From the NCBI RefSeq assembly GCF_964199755.1, contig NC_133896.1, positions 85,358,215 through 85,422,214 of the forward strand: a stretch of 64,000 nucleotides of DNA, written 5' to 3'. Below, piece by piece: positions 1-12,699 of the stretch. The stretch's first letter is position 1. Each line of letters starts with the position of its first letter. Source of the stretch: Larus michahellis (taxonomy: Eukaryota > Chordata > Aves > Charadriiformes > Laridae). Made by a program: the position numbers and the translations under genes. The notes under the pieces are model-generated. The model had not been told where the DNA came from and ran no database searches. It saw nothing but the letters and a program-made list of their open reading frames with translations.

Positions 1-1779
1 CTCTTGAGAAACAGAATAATTTTTAAAGTGACCCAATCCTTCGCTGAACTACTAGCCAATTCAGTCTGGCAGCAAGATGTGTAGTTCAAGTCAGAATTGT
101 ACAAATGTGAATACTGAATTCAGAAGAGTTTTTTTTCAGAGCTGATTTTTTAGTTGTGTATATTTTAAAAAAAATAATTTGGCTGTGAACACAATGAATA
201 AGTTCTTTAGAGTTTTTCTAAACTAATCATATTTTTATAGAGAAAAGAGTCAGCCCTGTAGACATTCAGAACTGTATCTCTAGATGTTCCTGCTCATGGA
301 ACACACTGTAATGGGTCTCTTTCCTTGGACAGAGAGCCACAGCGTGACACAAAGCAGACCTTCTTTTTGCAACCTAGAGGGACATGTTAATTTTTTATAT
401 CTTTCCCTAGTGGACCACCACCATGGTCAAGCTATGAACCAACCTGTGAAAACACCATTGACTCATATTAAACTCATGTTTAGACAGTGGAAGATGTAAT
501 TTTAATAAGCCTTACCCTGTCTGTGTTTTTATTTATTAATGTCACTTTAGTAGCCATAAGTCTATCGCTTGGAGCTGTAGAAGTTGTGGTCTGTGTAACT
601 TCAAGTGAAACACTGCCTGCACTATCTGCATTTCTAAAACTCAATTTTTTGAAATAATAAAGTATTTCCAAGAAAATACAAAACACAGTTGGATATCATC
701 TAAAAAAGGCCTTCCCTCTGGATTTATGGCTTATTCTGAGCATGAAATGGTGCTGGCACAGGCAGCCTGTAAGAGAAGGGCAGGATGTGAAAAATCTCCC
801 TTTCATTACAAATGGACTTGTCTGTCTTCTAGCTGTGGAATGCCAACAATGAGAACAATCGGGGTCCCTCTGGCCAGTTTTCAGACAGGGACAGATGAAT
901 GGAAGCAGCAAAGAATTTCCTGAGTGAGGAAGAATGAATTCATAGCTGTCAGAAACAGGGTGCCTGAATATGGAAGTTGGAACTATGACCTAAACACCTG
1001 TTTTCAAGCCCAAATCTCATTAAGAATGGAAGCTGGATGGAAGAGATGCAATAAATGGAGAGAAATTCCTGTTCACTGCATGACTTTCAAAGACAAGACT
1101 AGGATGGCAAAACTGTCTAAGTAGAACTTTGGCTCAGATGAGGTCAAACAGTAAAAATCTCCTGAACTTCACTCCTGGAATATTGCCCCACTTGGACAAT
1201 TCTAGGACTGTAAGAGCTGGAACAGGGCACGCTGAGTAAAACTTAGGCAGAAGCCTCAAAAATTTCACTATAATAAAGTGATATTAGCTTCATGACTGTA
1301 GCGTGCCTATGTCAAAGTAATTTTGAATTAATTTGCCTTGCTTACAGTAAAACCAATGCATTTCAGTGGAGAATTCCCTGCCCTTCCTGCAGCTGGTGTG
1401 ACAAAGCAACTTTTCAAAATGGGGCACATGCTGTAAAGGCCTGGGTGGCAGAGATTACAGAGAGAGACTGCTGCCTACTGGCCCTTGGATTTGGTTAAAA
1501 GAAAGCCATCTTGTTTTACTCAGTGTAGATGAGAAAAAGTGCATCAGTTTGGTTAATACAAGTATAGGCCTGAACCTTAGCCTAGAAGTCAGACTCCATA
1601 ACACTGTCATATCTCTGAATTTCCAGGCTGAAGCAGGAAGCCAAAGTGCAAAGCTCCCAGACAAAGCCCTTCTTTGGAAAGATCTTCTTGTTGAAAGCCC
1701 AGTGAGAGTGAGCAATACCATAAGTTTGCCACTCAATTAAGGTGCTCTTGAGTGATCTCTTGACATATTTTTAGAAATG
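1..1779. other. Single-copy AT-rich sequence, no gene recognised
   Basis: Both strands hold only short open stretches (under 95 codons) that overlap each other in opposite directions and resemble no family I know. I see no repeat family, no tandem array and no exon with convincing splice sites. The stretch ends where an LTR begins at 1780. Confidence 0.6.
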
Positions 1780-2322
1780 TGTCCTGGCTTTTGTTGGGAT
1801 GGAGTTAATTTTCTTCCTAGCAGCCCATATGGTGCTGTGTTTTAGATTGGTGATCAAAACAGTTTTGATAACACACCAGTGTTTTAGCTGTTGCTGAACA
1901 GCCCTTGCACAGCATCAAGGGTCATCTCTCTTTCTCACTCTCCAACCCCAGTGAGGAGGCTGTGGGGTGGGCAAGAGCCTGGAAGAGGACATGGCCAGAA
2001 CAGGTGACCCAAGCTGACCGAAGGGATAATCCATACTATATGACATTAAGCTCAACAACAAAACAGGGGGAAAGTTTTCCCAAAGCAGCCGCTGCTCCAA
2101 GACTGGCTGGGCATCATTCTGTTGGTGATAAGTGACTGCTTTTGCACCAGTTGTTTCCTTTTCCACTTTTTCCCCCCTTTCACTTATTAAACTGCTTTTC
2201 TCTCAACCCACAAGGGTTTTTTCTCACTTTTGCCCTTCTAATTCTCTCCCTCATCCTGCTGTGGAGGAGTGAGAGAGCGACTGGGTGGGGGCTTATGTAC
2301 CAGCCAGAATCAACCCACCACA
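1780..2322 (+). mobile_element. Solo LTR of an avian endogenous retrovirus (ERVL-like)
   Basis: The block starts with TGTCCTGG followed by 'ggagttaattttcttc', and ends with 'ccagaatcaacccaccaca'. In between are the motifs 'ccatactatatgacatt' and 'ttattaaactgcttttctc' followed by 'aacccacaaggg'. I recognise these as landmarks of a widespread avian LTR family of about 550 bp; this copy is 543 bp, so close to full length. The terminal TG...CA, the poly(A)-signal-like ATTAAA near 2187 and the pyrimidine-rich segment after it fit an LTR in plus orientation. No gag, pol or env sequence flanks it, so it is a solo LTR left by recombination. The flanks AAATG (1775-1779) and AAAGG (2323-2327) could be a 5-bp target-site duplication with one mismatch, which fits class III ERVs. 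Assignment to ERVL rather than another class is inference. It is clearly diverged and has no ORF. Confidence 0.8.
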
Positions 2323-5300
2323 AAAGGGAAAGTTCATAAAAACTTTTTTAAATGATACTGAATGGGTTGGGTGCATAAAACCTTGTTTATCTGGCTTCTT
2401 ATTGATTTAAGGCCAGGTTAGGTGGTGAGCTAAATTGCACAGACCTTACGGTAAGAAGTGCTTTAGCAGTACCTGTAGTCATTTCATCAGAGGTTCATCT
2501 GCCTGTGGGTTTTTGAGGATGACTGGGAGTGATTTACATAGATGTCATTAATGCTGTTATTGCTATGCGGCTAGATGACCTCAAGGGATGACTCATGAAT
2601 GACAATATTCAGTGCAGAAATCTTCCTTTCATCATAAATTTAAAACAGTGACAATTCCGTTGCTGAGTTCAGAAAAGGTCTTTTGATTTGAATATACACC
2701 TTGCTGAACTGGACAGCCAAGTCCTTCTCTTACCGACAGAACTGACAAAGCAGGGATAACACTTGTGCAAGTCATCTCTTGTTTCAATACCTTTCACTGA
2801 TGACGTGAATGGAGACATTTCAAAGCTGTTAGACCAGCCCCATTCATCAGATGGAAGCAACCTTCAGTTACTCTCGCCCAAACCAGATTTAAACCAGGCA
2901 GCCTAGAGATGGCAAGTTCCTCACCTCATGGCCAGCCTCGTAACTTGTGTGATCCCATTCTCTTTTCACGCCTTTGATATTAGAAACATCAACAACAATG
3001 TCCCGACTTTAAATCAGAATAAAAACTTTTATTTTAACTTATTTTTATTTTTTATTTTTTTTTAGTTTTAAGAACAACAAAGAACACGTGCCAGCAGTGG
3101 ATAAGACACGGGCCAAAGTCTACAGGCTTCTGGCACTACAGTTCTGTTTCTTCCAGCTGAGGAGTAATAATTTGACACCTCTGAAGCAGCAGGACCTCAT
3201 ACCCTGACAACTGCAGCCTTGTTCTACAGTTCTAAGCCATTCGAACACATGACAAAAATCACAGTCAGCAACATCCATAGTGGATTTTTTTCCCACCTTA
3301 GCAGTTCTTTCTGTCCTCTGATGTGGGCTTGGAGATATGCTCTGCGGTATCACTGTTAAGCTTTTCATTTATTTTTCCACGCTTACCTACACAGAATGAA
3401 ACACTCCCTTTTAGACGCCAGTCCAAATTATTCAAGAATACTTTTGACAGCTGCCAAGTAATTTACAACGATACCTTCTTAACACCTTCTCAAAACAGAC
3501 CTGACAACACAGAAGAGTAAAGCTCCCCTCTGCTTTTAACCATTCTGTGCATGCTGAATTTACCAAGGCTATTAATTTCCTTGATGCACATTTTTTTTTC
3601 TTCTTAGTTGGGTGAAGGGGCTTCGTGTTACTCTGGGCTAGAATGCACATTGCCATTTACAAATTACTATAGTTTTCCTCCACTTGTCACCACAAAAATC
3701 CACACTTCGGTTGATAAGACCTTAAAAGAAAGTGGAGTATTTTAAAGGATGTAATTACTTTCAAGAGGATGACCCATTAAAATTCTTGATGGGTTCTGCA
3801 AGAAGCATACAAGTTACTGAACTGGTCAAACCGAAGTCTTGCTTTCAAGGGCCTGATTGTACCACTTTTACTTTTACAGTACAGCAAATAAGAAATCACC
3901 TGATCAGTTTAATTCACCTGCCTATCTGGGTTGCCCCTCTCTTTAGGAATCAATCCAGAATAATCTACCAGAAAATAAGTCATGATGCCAGCTGACTCCT
4001 TTTGCAACACTGAGAAGCAGTCCGTGAGCAGAGCAGGAAACACCTGGCACATGTTCAGAATGATGGTTGTCACAGAGGGTGGCTCACTATCATTAAGTAT
4101 TAATAAAACATGTAACTTCAAATGGAGCTCTCATGATGATCCCGTTAGAGGGCATATAGCCAGAAATGCTTTTAGATATGTGGCCACCTTTTAGTGCATG
4201 TGGCCATGAGCAGAAACCCTTGGGACATGGATATTTGATTCAGGAAACTCTCCCAAATGGGGGCCGTGGCGGGGAGGAAAGCTGCATCACTTACCTAAAA
4301 CAATGTTTCCCTGTGAAATGCACGGATATATAATACCTAGGCAGCATAAACCATGTATTCATCATTATGGATAAATACATCTTTCAGCAGTAGACATTTT
4401 AGAAAGTAGATTAAAAAAGAAAGCCCTGAGCAGTGTTAAAAAAAAAATCTAAAACAAAACAAAGCAAACAGCAGGAAGGACCTGTCATTGCTGCGGCAAT
4501 TAACCCTTCTACCTTATCCTTCACTCTTAAGCTCCTGTTGACTATGAGTCCAAGAAGTAAAAAAATAAAAAATAAAAAATTATAGTAATGAGGAGCAGGG
4601 CCAGGCAGGCTTAGGTTTAATTTTTGGCATAGTCGTTACTGAGTGCTTGCTCCCTGAAAGAAGCTGATAGTTGATATGAAGGGGTTGGAAGAGTGAGGCA
4701 GTAGCTTGCTTGCTCCTCAGGCCAGGTCTCCAGAACCTCAGATCCCATTCTCAAACAGGAACACAAGTCTTCATTATTGTGAAGGGTGTTACGACCAGAA
4801 ATGAACTCCAAATTGACCAGTACTCCCAGACTACTAGTAATGACCACTATAGAAAGTCCAGAGACAGATAGGAAACTTTGCTCACTCCATTTGAACAGAT
4901 GTGACAGATCTCTGGGATCTGCTGATGGCCAGTTCCCCTTCCCTGCTCTCTATGTGGTGTAGCTGTTAGAAATTATTGGGTTTCCTTCTGTTTCAAGCAT
5001 TCAGCATGACACCGGGACCATTTTAAGAGCTCTGCAGCGTAGTTGGACTAGGCTAGTACTTGACCTTCAGGAAACAAATGAGTCAAGGTGAGGCAAGGAG
5101 TAGGGTTAGCCATTCAGCAGGTGGCACCCTTCCCCTCCTTATTCAGTCCTCAACCACCATTCCAGCATGGCACTTGTAGGCACGTGCTGTCAGCCTACAA
5201 GGCATGGTGTTGACAGATGTTTTAAAGGCACACAGAGATCATGAATATTAGCCTCCCTTTCTAATCTCACTCACAGATAAAGTTCTAATACCTAATTTGA

Positions 5301-7179
5301 TTGCTCCTCTCACTCAGGAACACAGAGAGCCTGTCTGAAGAGGCTCTTCGCTGTCACAGTCTCCTAGGAATGTTGCCTGCTTTTCCAGTAACTACTGAAG
5401 TGACAAAAGCCAATCCAGGCCTCTTATTCTTTCATTATGTCAAATATTTTGTGTTTCTTTCATTTTCAAGCTGCGAATATGAAATCTCGACAGTACACTC
5501 TTTGGAAAAGCAAAATTTTTGTTGTTGCTGCCTTTGGCCAATGGTAGCTCACTCTTCCTATCTACAGACACGTGCCTAGTCTATGGCTACATGCCTTTAG
5601 ATGTACTTGCCTTGACTTGGCTGCATCACAGCTTGCTTTTCACTGCATAAGATGTTCTTTGCTATATGCTTCCAGATGCTGCATTCACATTGACTGCAAT
5701 TGGGTAGACTCTTCATGAAAACCCACCGATTTCAGTAATATAATGCATCAATTATATTTTACATACTTATTCTTCCTATAGCAGCAATTCCTCACTACTG
5801 CTACACACATACACGCCAAAACCTGACACAAGGTGGTGGTGGAGAGAAGGGAAAGAGGAGGGTGAAAGAATTTAGAAGTGTTGTATGTCACCTGTTTTCC
5901 CTGTGGAATGCTCACAGCAGACTGGAAATTAAGACTCCAGCAATATGACTAAGGAAAGTGATCTGTGACTATTAAACGATGGTGAAAATCTTGAAAAGTT
6001 TGAACTTGAAAAAATGCATTGACTAAGGAATAGAGTGGGAATCAATGTTCTGGACATTCCCAAGAAGTGACTTCGGGATAGGATGAGAAGTATCACAGAG
6101 AACTAGGAAATGAAAACTGAATCCTTATGGCCACAACTGGAATAAGAACTCCATGATTCTAAAGGTGGAATACCTTCGATAAAGAACATGAAGGAGAAAA
6201 GGGGGGGAGAGAGGGGAAAGAACATGCCATCCCCAGCAGACAGGCAGTGTCTCAGCAGTACTCTGAGAAGCTTTCCCAAATTAGTCAGTGCCTTGGAATG
6301 GCTACATGCTGCCTAAAGCCAGTGCAAATGTGACAATTCGAAGCACATCATCTTCACAGAAATCCAGGTAAATCTGTGTGAAAAAGAAACCTTTTGTATT
6401 TATGCAACCAAAGAATGAGTTAGGGAATAGGGATACCTGAGGTCAAGGGTACATTTCCTAGGCTTCTAAAAAAAGAAAATCTGACAGGGGCTGACATCAT
6501 CCTGTGCAAGGCAATGGGGAAGAAGTCCTCCTGAAGAGCATTACCCAGTGCTCCTCTAGCAAGGAACACTCAAAGCTGAAATAATTTATGGACTTTCTAT
6601 CATTTTGTTTTCAACGCAGAGATGCTGTTAGAGAAGTAAGATGAAAGCAGGGGACTTTGCACTTCAACTAGGATACAATGAAGTTAATCACTTTCTTCAG
6701 GTTCAACTGATGATTAATTCACTGGCTTGGGGTAAGTTCCAAGAAATCTCCATCACTTGCTTAAACCAGCTATTTCTGAGCAGAACTGCTGAGCAGGTGC
6801 TACCAGAATTGCTTCTGATATAGGTGTAAGCTAGCTATAACTAGTTAGCTTGAGAACAGCTAGTCATGTAGTCCTGGCACATCAGAACTACTGATGAGCT
6901 ATCCGCAGATTATTTAAACAAAATGGGTTGTTTCTTTTTGTGTTTTGTTTTGTTGTGGTTTTTTTTTAACTTTGCTCAGCCTGCGCAACAATCCTTTCAC
7001 TGCAGATGCCCTGGCAGAAGCTGGCATGCTGACTATTTAAAGGTAATTAAAGTGCATCTAAAATAAGTACATTATTTGAAGCGAACATTGTTTAGCTGGT
7101 CCCTTAGATGTTCATCTCTTTAAATATGATGCAAATGTACAGGAAGCCCCAAGAATAGGTAACAGGCTTGAGCAACTCA
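2323..7179. other. AT-rich single-copy sequence, nothing recognised
   Basis: No recognisable coding sequence or repeat family. Small items only: an A/T-rich run around 3015-3065, short A runs at 4438-4447, a G-rich purine tract near 6190-6222, and a 9-bp inverted repeat at 5173-5201. ORFs are all below 95 codons and unconvincing. Confidence 0.55.
5173..5201. repeat. Small inverted repeat (9-bp arms)
   Basis: CTTGTAGGC at 5173-5181 is the exact reverse complement of GCCTACAAG at 5193-5201, with an 11-nt loop. Arms this short are expected by chance in a window of this size. Confidence 0.5.
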
Positions 7180-7520
7180 CCGTAGCCAGTTGCCATGGAG
7201 AGTCAGTACTGCTTTCTGTGATAGTTTTCATTCTGGGAGTGATAGACATGTGGAACTCCTTGTCAAAGAGGGCTGTTGATGCAAAGAGTTCAAATGAACT
7301 CAAAGTTCATGGGTTCAGAAGAAGACTGGACAAGCATACAGAGAACTTTGTAACTAACTGGACAAAGTGCATCAGACTCAGCAGCTATTTTAAGCTGGAA
7401 ATAGTCAGAGACTGGGAGGGCATTTGGAGAAAGTATCATACAGTTTGGCATCTCTTTATGGAGACTGTTGGAGATTAGGACCTTTCTAGACTGTCTCAGA
7501 TGACCTTTAGTACAATCATA
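7180..7520 (+). mobile_element. Ancient CR1-like LINE, 3' fragment (degenerate)
   Basis: Around 7240-7345 the plus strand reads as a degenerate version of the conserved C-terminal end of CR1 ORF2: 'MWNSLSKRAVDA' followed by 'FRRRLDKH', which corresponds to the family pattern W-N-x-L-P...V-V-(D/E)...F-K-x-R-L-D. Near 7460-7510 the text 'gagactgttggagattagg' then 'acctttctagact' resembles the 3' non-coding tail of old sauropsid CR1 copies. The copy is heavily mutated, with no ORF of useful length, and the boundaries are approximate. The same old family seems to have left the minus-strand scrap at 31722-31800. Confidence 0.5.
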
Positions 7521-10429
7521 CTTGTTATTGAAGTACAACGGACGAACTTGAAAAGCAACTTGGATTCTCTGGAAAGGAAGATGTGACGTTACTGTATAGG
7601 TAATGCTCAGGGACATGCGATCAGGCTTGAGACGGAATGAAGTTCATGCAGGAACAGTCCTCAGATTGTGTAAGTCTGCAGGATCTCACTGGCATCAAGG
7701 AGCTTCACTAGTTTACCACAGCCCTGTGCAAAACAGATAAAAATATGCTGCTTAAAACACTTAATGTCCTCAACTGCAATAAGCAGATTTAATAGATGAT
7801 TTGATTCATGGCTTTGGCATCCCCAATAAACATTTAAAATGGTTAATGGAAGTACTTTTTACTTCTGGATAAAAACTACTAAAAGGGCTGACTCTGAAAT
7901 ATTTGAGAAGTTTGGTTTGTGTTAATGTTTAAAGATTGGATTCTTACCCCAAACTTTTGGCATATTTTTGGGCAGTGAATTGTATGTGAACAAGGTTTCC
8001 CGTGTGGTTTGTAGGCCTTGTGCTTGGCAGTGTTAAAATTACCACAGGAAGAGCTTTTTCTCATGGCATTTTGGCTTCCGGTCACAAGCATAGCCTGGAA
8101 GTCAAGAGGCGTGGGAAATTAAAATAAGAGGGGAAACAATTAACCAGAATTCTGTGAAAAGGCTTTGGATTCACTGAAAATTATGGGAAGGACAATCCTT
8201 TTTGTATCCAGATCAATTCTCCCATGCCTAATAAATTACAGGATTAGGTCAACCATGTTAGACATATAAAGAGACGCTAAAATGTCTCGGGTCTTTCTGT
8301 TTGCCAGCTGAAGACTTTTCTCCCACTCTGTAGCCTCTAAATTAGGTGAGACAAATTGTTAATCTCCCAGTTAATAGAATCCTGATTACTTCTCTTGGGA
8401 AACCATGTCATAACTAATAGTTCATGGTGCCTTGATGCTTTTTTCCCTGGTATTTAGCAATATTAGTTAACTTCATTATCGTTTAATCTAGTTACTCCTC
8501 TAAACTCCTGATTTTATGCATTTAGCCTATTACATCTCTCTACAGTAGGAGAACATAACTAAAGCCCATTTACAAAATGGAATAAAATGAATATACAACA
8601 TGCCATAGACCATACACAGAATCCAAGCCAGATCAGGCAATAGAAGCCAGTTTCCGAGTTTTTGGACAAGTATTTTTACTCCAAGTTTACTCACATTCTG
8701 TTGGAAATGGAGTGGTCCAGTTTGGTCCGAACAGTTGTTCAAAATCACATCTGATTTGGAAGTCAGGGTCTCAGAGATGAGGTGTACTGCTGCATCCCCA
8801 GTGTATCCTCAGAGCACCAGCAGTTCTTTCCACTCTGCTGCCCCCTCGGGCCCTGAGCACCCTGGGTGGAGGTAGACAGACCCTGGTACTTCATCAGCCC
8901 TGTCCCGCTCTCACCATCCTCTGACCAGTTGATAGTCCCTTGAGAGTGCACCCTGCAATTCTACACATTTTCCTGCGAGATGCTGGTTCTCTTGGTATAT
9001 TCAAAGATTGCCACAGAGTAGCTTTTTCATCAGGACTCAGGTCGTTCTGTGTCTTCACTTTATCATCCCCTGTCGGGTCTGCTGTCTCTCAATCGCGGCA
9101 ATCCCCTACCTCTGCCTTTTATTGAGAAGGAAAACAATCTAATGCTAGAAAGAGAGACACAGAGGTAGCTCACCATTCAAGTTTAATTGAAACTTGAAGT
9201 AAAAAGTGTGAAAGCTTCAGTCACATAATCCAGGTCACTTGACAAATTTGAGTTTTCAGTCTGAGGCAGGAGGCCATATCAGAAGGGATTTGTACGTTAG
9301 GTTGTCTGTTCGTCAGCACCCCTGGTCCTACCCACTTCAGTAAAATCAATCACCTGAGGAAGCGACATATCTCTTTTCGTATGGAGGGAGTTAATTTTTA
9401 AGAAGTGGATTTTAGGTTTGCAAAACATAGGTTTGATTTAGATGCCTATTTACTGCCACAAATAGGTAATCTGAAAGGCCAGCAAAGAACAGTTGATTTC
9501 ACTTTCAAACATTATCATCAATTTTATTCTGCAGAGGGAAATGCTTTATTAGTATTTGGAAAAGGAAGAGGCCAACTGAGTGAGTGATATAGTCAGTATT
9601 TTTCTCTTCTGCAAAAATATATTACATTTTATGTTAGGGAGAGGTAACTGATGTGAAATATTCAAATGCCACAAAACTGGTTCAAATATAGTGAGTCCAT
9701 CTCATATATGAGTTGAAAGAGAGTGAAAACCGAAGGAGCATTTCAGTAGTGCTGACCAGATTTCGGTCTGTGTCCAAGGGTTTTTGTTCAGCGTAATGAG
9801 TTAGTCAGATCCTATTCAGCCCTGTTCTTCTCCACATGAGACACAGCATCTTCCTGTTACATCCCCAAGCTGTTGAAATCAGCACAAGTTCCTGACTGTG
9901 AGCTTCATTGGCCCAGAAGAAAGGGACGTGGTGGTACAGTATTATGCAATGACTATTTTGCTTGGGAAATCTTTAGTCCTTTTGATTCAGACCAGTTAGT
10001 ATTTGTCTGTCTCCTGGATTTATTGCAACTGCCATCTTTCAAGAAAGATTTTCAGGGTAATGGGATATTGCTCACAGGATACAGGTGAGATAAGTGGGTC
10101 TTCTCTGTTGGGGAGAAGGTGAGGGAGAGGGAGGGTTTGCTATATGCTTTGTTTTGTACTAGTGACCCATGGCAGCTGGAAGTATTGGTGTGCGGGGAGC
10201 ATTGTTTAAATGAAATTTTAATCTTTGCCATGGCATTGGCAGTTTGGGAGAGGCACCCTTTTAAACTAATTTGTTATAAATCAAATATCTGTATATGGAA
10301 ATAGTATTTGATTAGAAACTGTCTAATTTTCTTCAGCAGACATATGGGCTCCGATTTCAGAGCATCTGTCTTAATATGTTTATCTTCACAGACATCCAGA
10401 AAGTTTTACCACAGGAAACTGATATGCAG

Positions 10430-10470
10430 AGATTAAATGACTTTCCCAAAGTCATATAGGAAGTCTGTGG
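10430..10470 (-). repeat. MIR/CORE-SINE-like fragment, cut by the gap
   Basis: The text 'gagattaaatgactttccc' followed by 'aaagtcatatagg' corresponds, on the minus strand, to the conserved core of MIR-type SINEs (…CCTTGGGCAAGT…TTAACCTCT…). It runs into the N block, so its other end is unseen. Similar cores occur in L2-type LINE tails, so the exact family is open. Confidence 0.5.
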
Positions 10471-10670
10471 NNNNNNNNNNNNNNNNNNNNNNNNNNNNNN
10501 NNNNNNNNNNNNNNNNNNNNNNNNNNNNNNNNNNNNNNNNNNNNNNNNNNNNNNNNNNNNNNNNNNNNNNNNNNNNNNNNNNNNNNNNNNNNNNNNNNNN
10601 NNNNNNNNNNNNNNNNNNNNNNNNNNNNNNNNNNNNNNNNNNNNNNNNNNNNNNNNNNNNNNNNNNNNNN
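10471..10670. other. Assembly gap (200 N)
   Basis: Exactly 200 undetermined bases. The round number suggests a scaffold gap or placeholder. Reading frames that appear to cross it are meaningless. Confidence 0.98.
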
Positions 10671-12699
10671 GACATAGATAAAGCATTTAAGGCATCTTCC
10701 TGTTTCTTTTCTCTGATTCGTTCCAATCACATGTTCATCTGTACATATTGCCTGAGATTTGCAAAAAAAAAAAGATCATGAAGGAGCTTCCAAAAACCTT
10801 AAAGTATTGCAGGAGACATTTTCCTATACATAAATATAATTTCTTGAATTCACGTACACTTAAAATTCTCATAAAAATAAAAACTTTTGAGTCAGTTGTA
10901 TTTCTTCTTCAGTCAGCTAATGAAGGAAACTGGTAAACATGAAGTAAAATCAGAATCTTCCTTGAAAAGACACTGTGTCGTAGAATCTTTTCCTTCTCCA
11001 GAAATTCCTGTTTGTCACTTGTCAATACAGAGAAAGAACAACAAAACTTGAAAATAGATGAGGTGTTGCATCCTTTTGCCAGGACATCAGCGTCCAACTG
11101 CTTCTGCTGCCTAATGTAAAAGAGTTCTTTTAGGCAAATGAAAGGAAGCAGTTGCCTCTAATTTCCTTTCACTTTCCAACAGTTTCTTTTATCCTCAGGT
11201 TGGCTTTCACCCAACATCATCTTTTTCAAGATATCCATTCAGGACATTTTTCACTTCAGATTCATTTTTCAGCTGTGTGATTAAAGAAAGAATATTTCAC
11301 CATTATACTGTTTAATGTCTAGCACAACAGCACCTGGATATTTCTGAGGGCTACCTTTAAATAATTTACTAAAATAAAAACACAGAAGAACCAGGCTATG
11401 AGTATACAAGCTTCATGTACCAGCACACGTGTGCACATGTAGCAAAAGAATAAGAAAGTTTACAGACATAAAGCAAATGACAAACCTAACTGATAATAGT
11501 ACCTGCGATGCAAAAGCCTAACTCTTGCAACATCAGAAAACAATTTCTATCCTGTGACACCAGGACTCTCATTCCTGCCTTGAAAGTCGGCGTGCTTTTG
11601 TAGGGATCTAATATTAAATTAACCTTTGAGGAAACTTCTGCAGAAATGCGCTGAGGAAGAAAGTGATTCTTCCAGTTTAAATTCTAGGAAGAACTGAAAA
11701 AATCATACTTCTTCCACAACGAGTGTGTAACTGTAGAATAATCACACTGTTCTTTGCTACTAGTTGTTTGTTTTGCAAGAAACCTATTCTCCAACAGAGC
11801 TCTTTCTGCCTACTTTTAACATTGCTTACATTTTTTTACTTCCTTTCTTAACTGGTCTGCTGGGCTCGTGCAGGTTCTTGCACGTGAGCAGCACTGGGAG
11901 CCATTGGCCTATCCGCGCTGCCTCTGATGAACTCACCGGTCAAGCTGTTGGCCCCAAAACATTCCTCAGCCTCGGGATTCCCTTCTGGCAGTGCAAAAGT
12001 TGAGCTCACATCATTGGGCAAAGACAAAACAGGAACCCTGCTTAAAATAGTAGATGATGGCATATAGATTGTCTGGATTTTATTTTTAACTAGGTCAATC
12101 TTGTGCCTGTGAAAGAGATGGCTGAGATGTCAAATTAAAGTCATAAAGTGATTCGGTCCTGCTGATGAGGATCATCTCCCTCCAGGCTATGCAAGGATAG
12201 CCCAGCCCAGAGCTCCTTCAGACTCTGACCTTCCATTCTTTCTTTAATACCTCTCCATAGGTTACTTTGATGGTAACTGCTATTTCCTTTGCAGCATACT
12301 TCAGCCCCAGCTCATCTCTTCTGTCTGCTGTTTCTGTCCTGGCTGTCTCCCAGATCCCATCTACCTCCAGATAATTCAGCATAGCACTCTCATATGACTA
12401 TATGAAGGCACTTTCTACTCTATTACGGGGTCATTTGGAGAAAATAAACCCAGTTATTTGGTCTACAGCATTGTGGGTCACTCAGAGATGAAACAAATGT
12501 TCTAATGCTGAATGGGTCTGGTAAATTGTCAAGCCTGGTGAAGAAAAAGCAGCTGTGTACAATACATACTATGCACCTGGTTTTTCTTCATTAGAAAAGC
12601 AACAGGCTCACGTAGTTCTCTTTTTCAATGAAAATATAGTATGTGCCATTTCTTTAGACAGCAAACATTAAACTGTGGCGATTAAAACAGACCATATTT

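Larger units (their letters stand above)
7521..12699. other. Single-copy sequence with one assembly gap, no gene recognised
   Basis: Nothing coding is recognised. 8763-9125 is somewhat richer in G+C than its surroundings but carries no identifiable domain on either strand. A 9-bp inverted repeat lies at 9176-9198 (arms TTCAAGTTT/AAACTTGAA, 5-nt loop). The MIR-like scrap and the N run inside this interval are listed separately. Confidence 0.5.

Noticed and set aside
6828..6864. AAGCTAGCTATAACTAGTTAGCTT palindrome-like patch (24 nt, described by its ends AAGCTA/TAGCTT)
   Set aside because: Only the outer six bases pair; the interior does not, so it is not a real inverted repeat.
8941..8955. 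15-mer TGAGAGTGCACCCTG shared with 34573-34587
   Set aside because: One or two exact 15-mer matches are expected by chance in 64 kb, and the similarity does not extend on either side.
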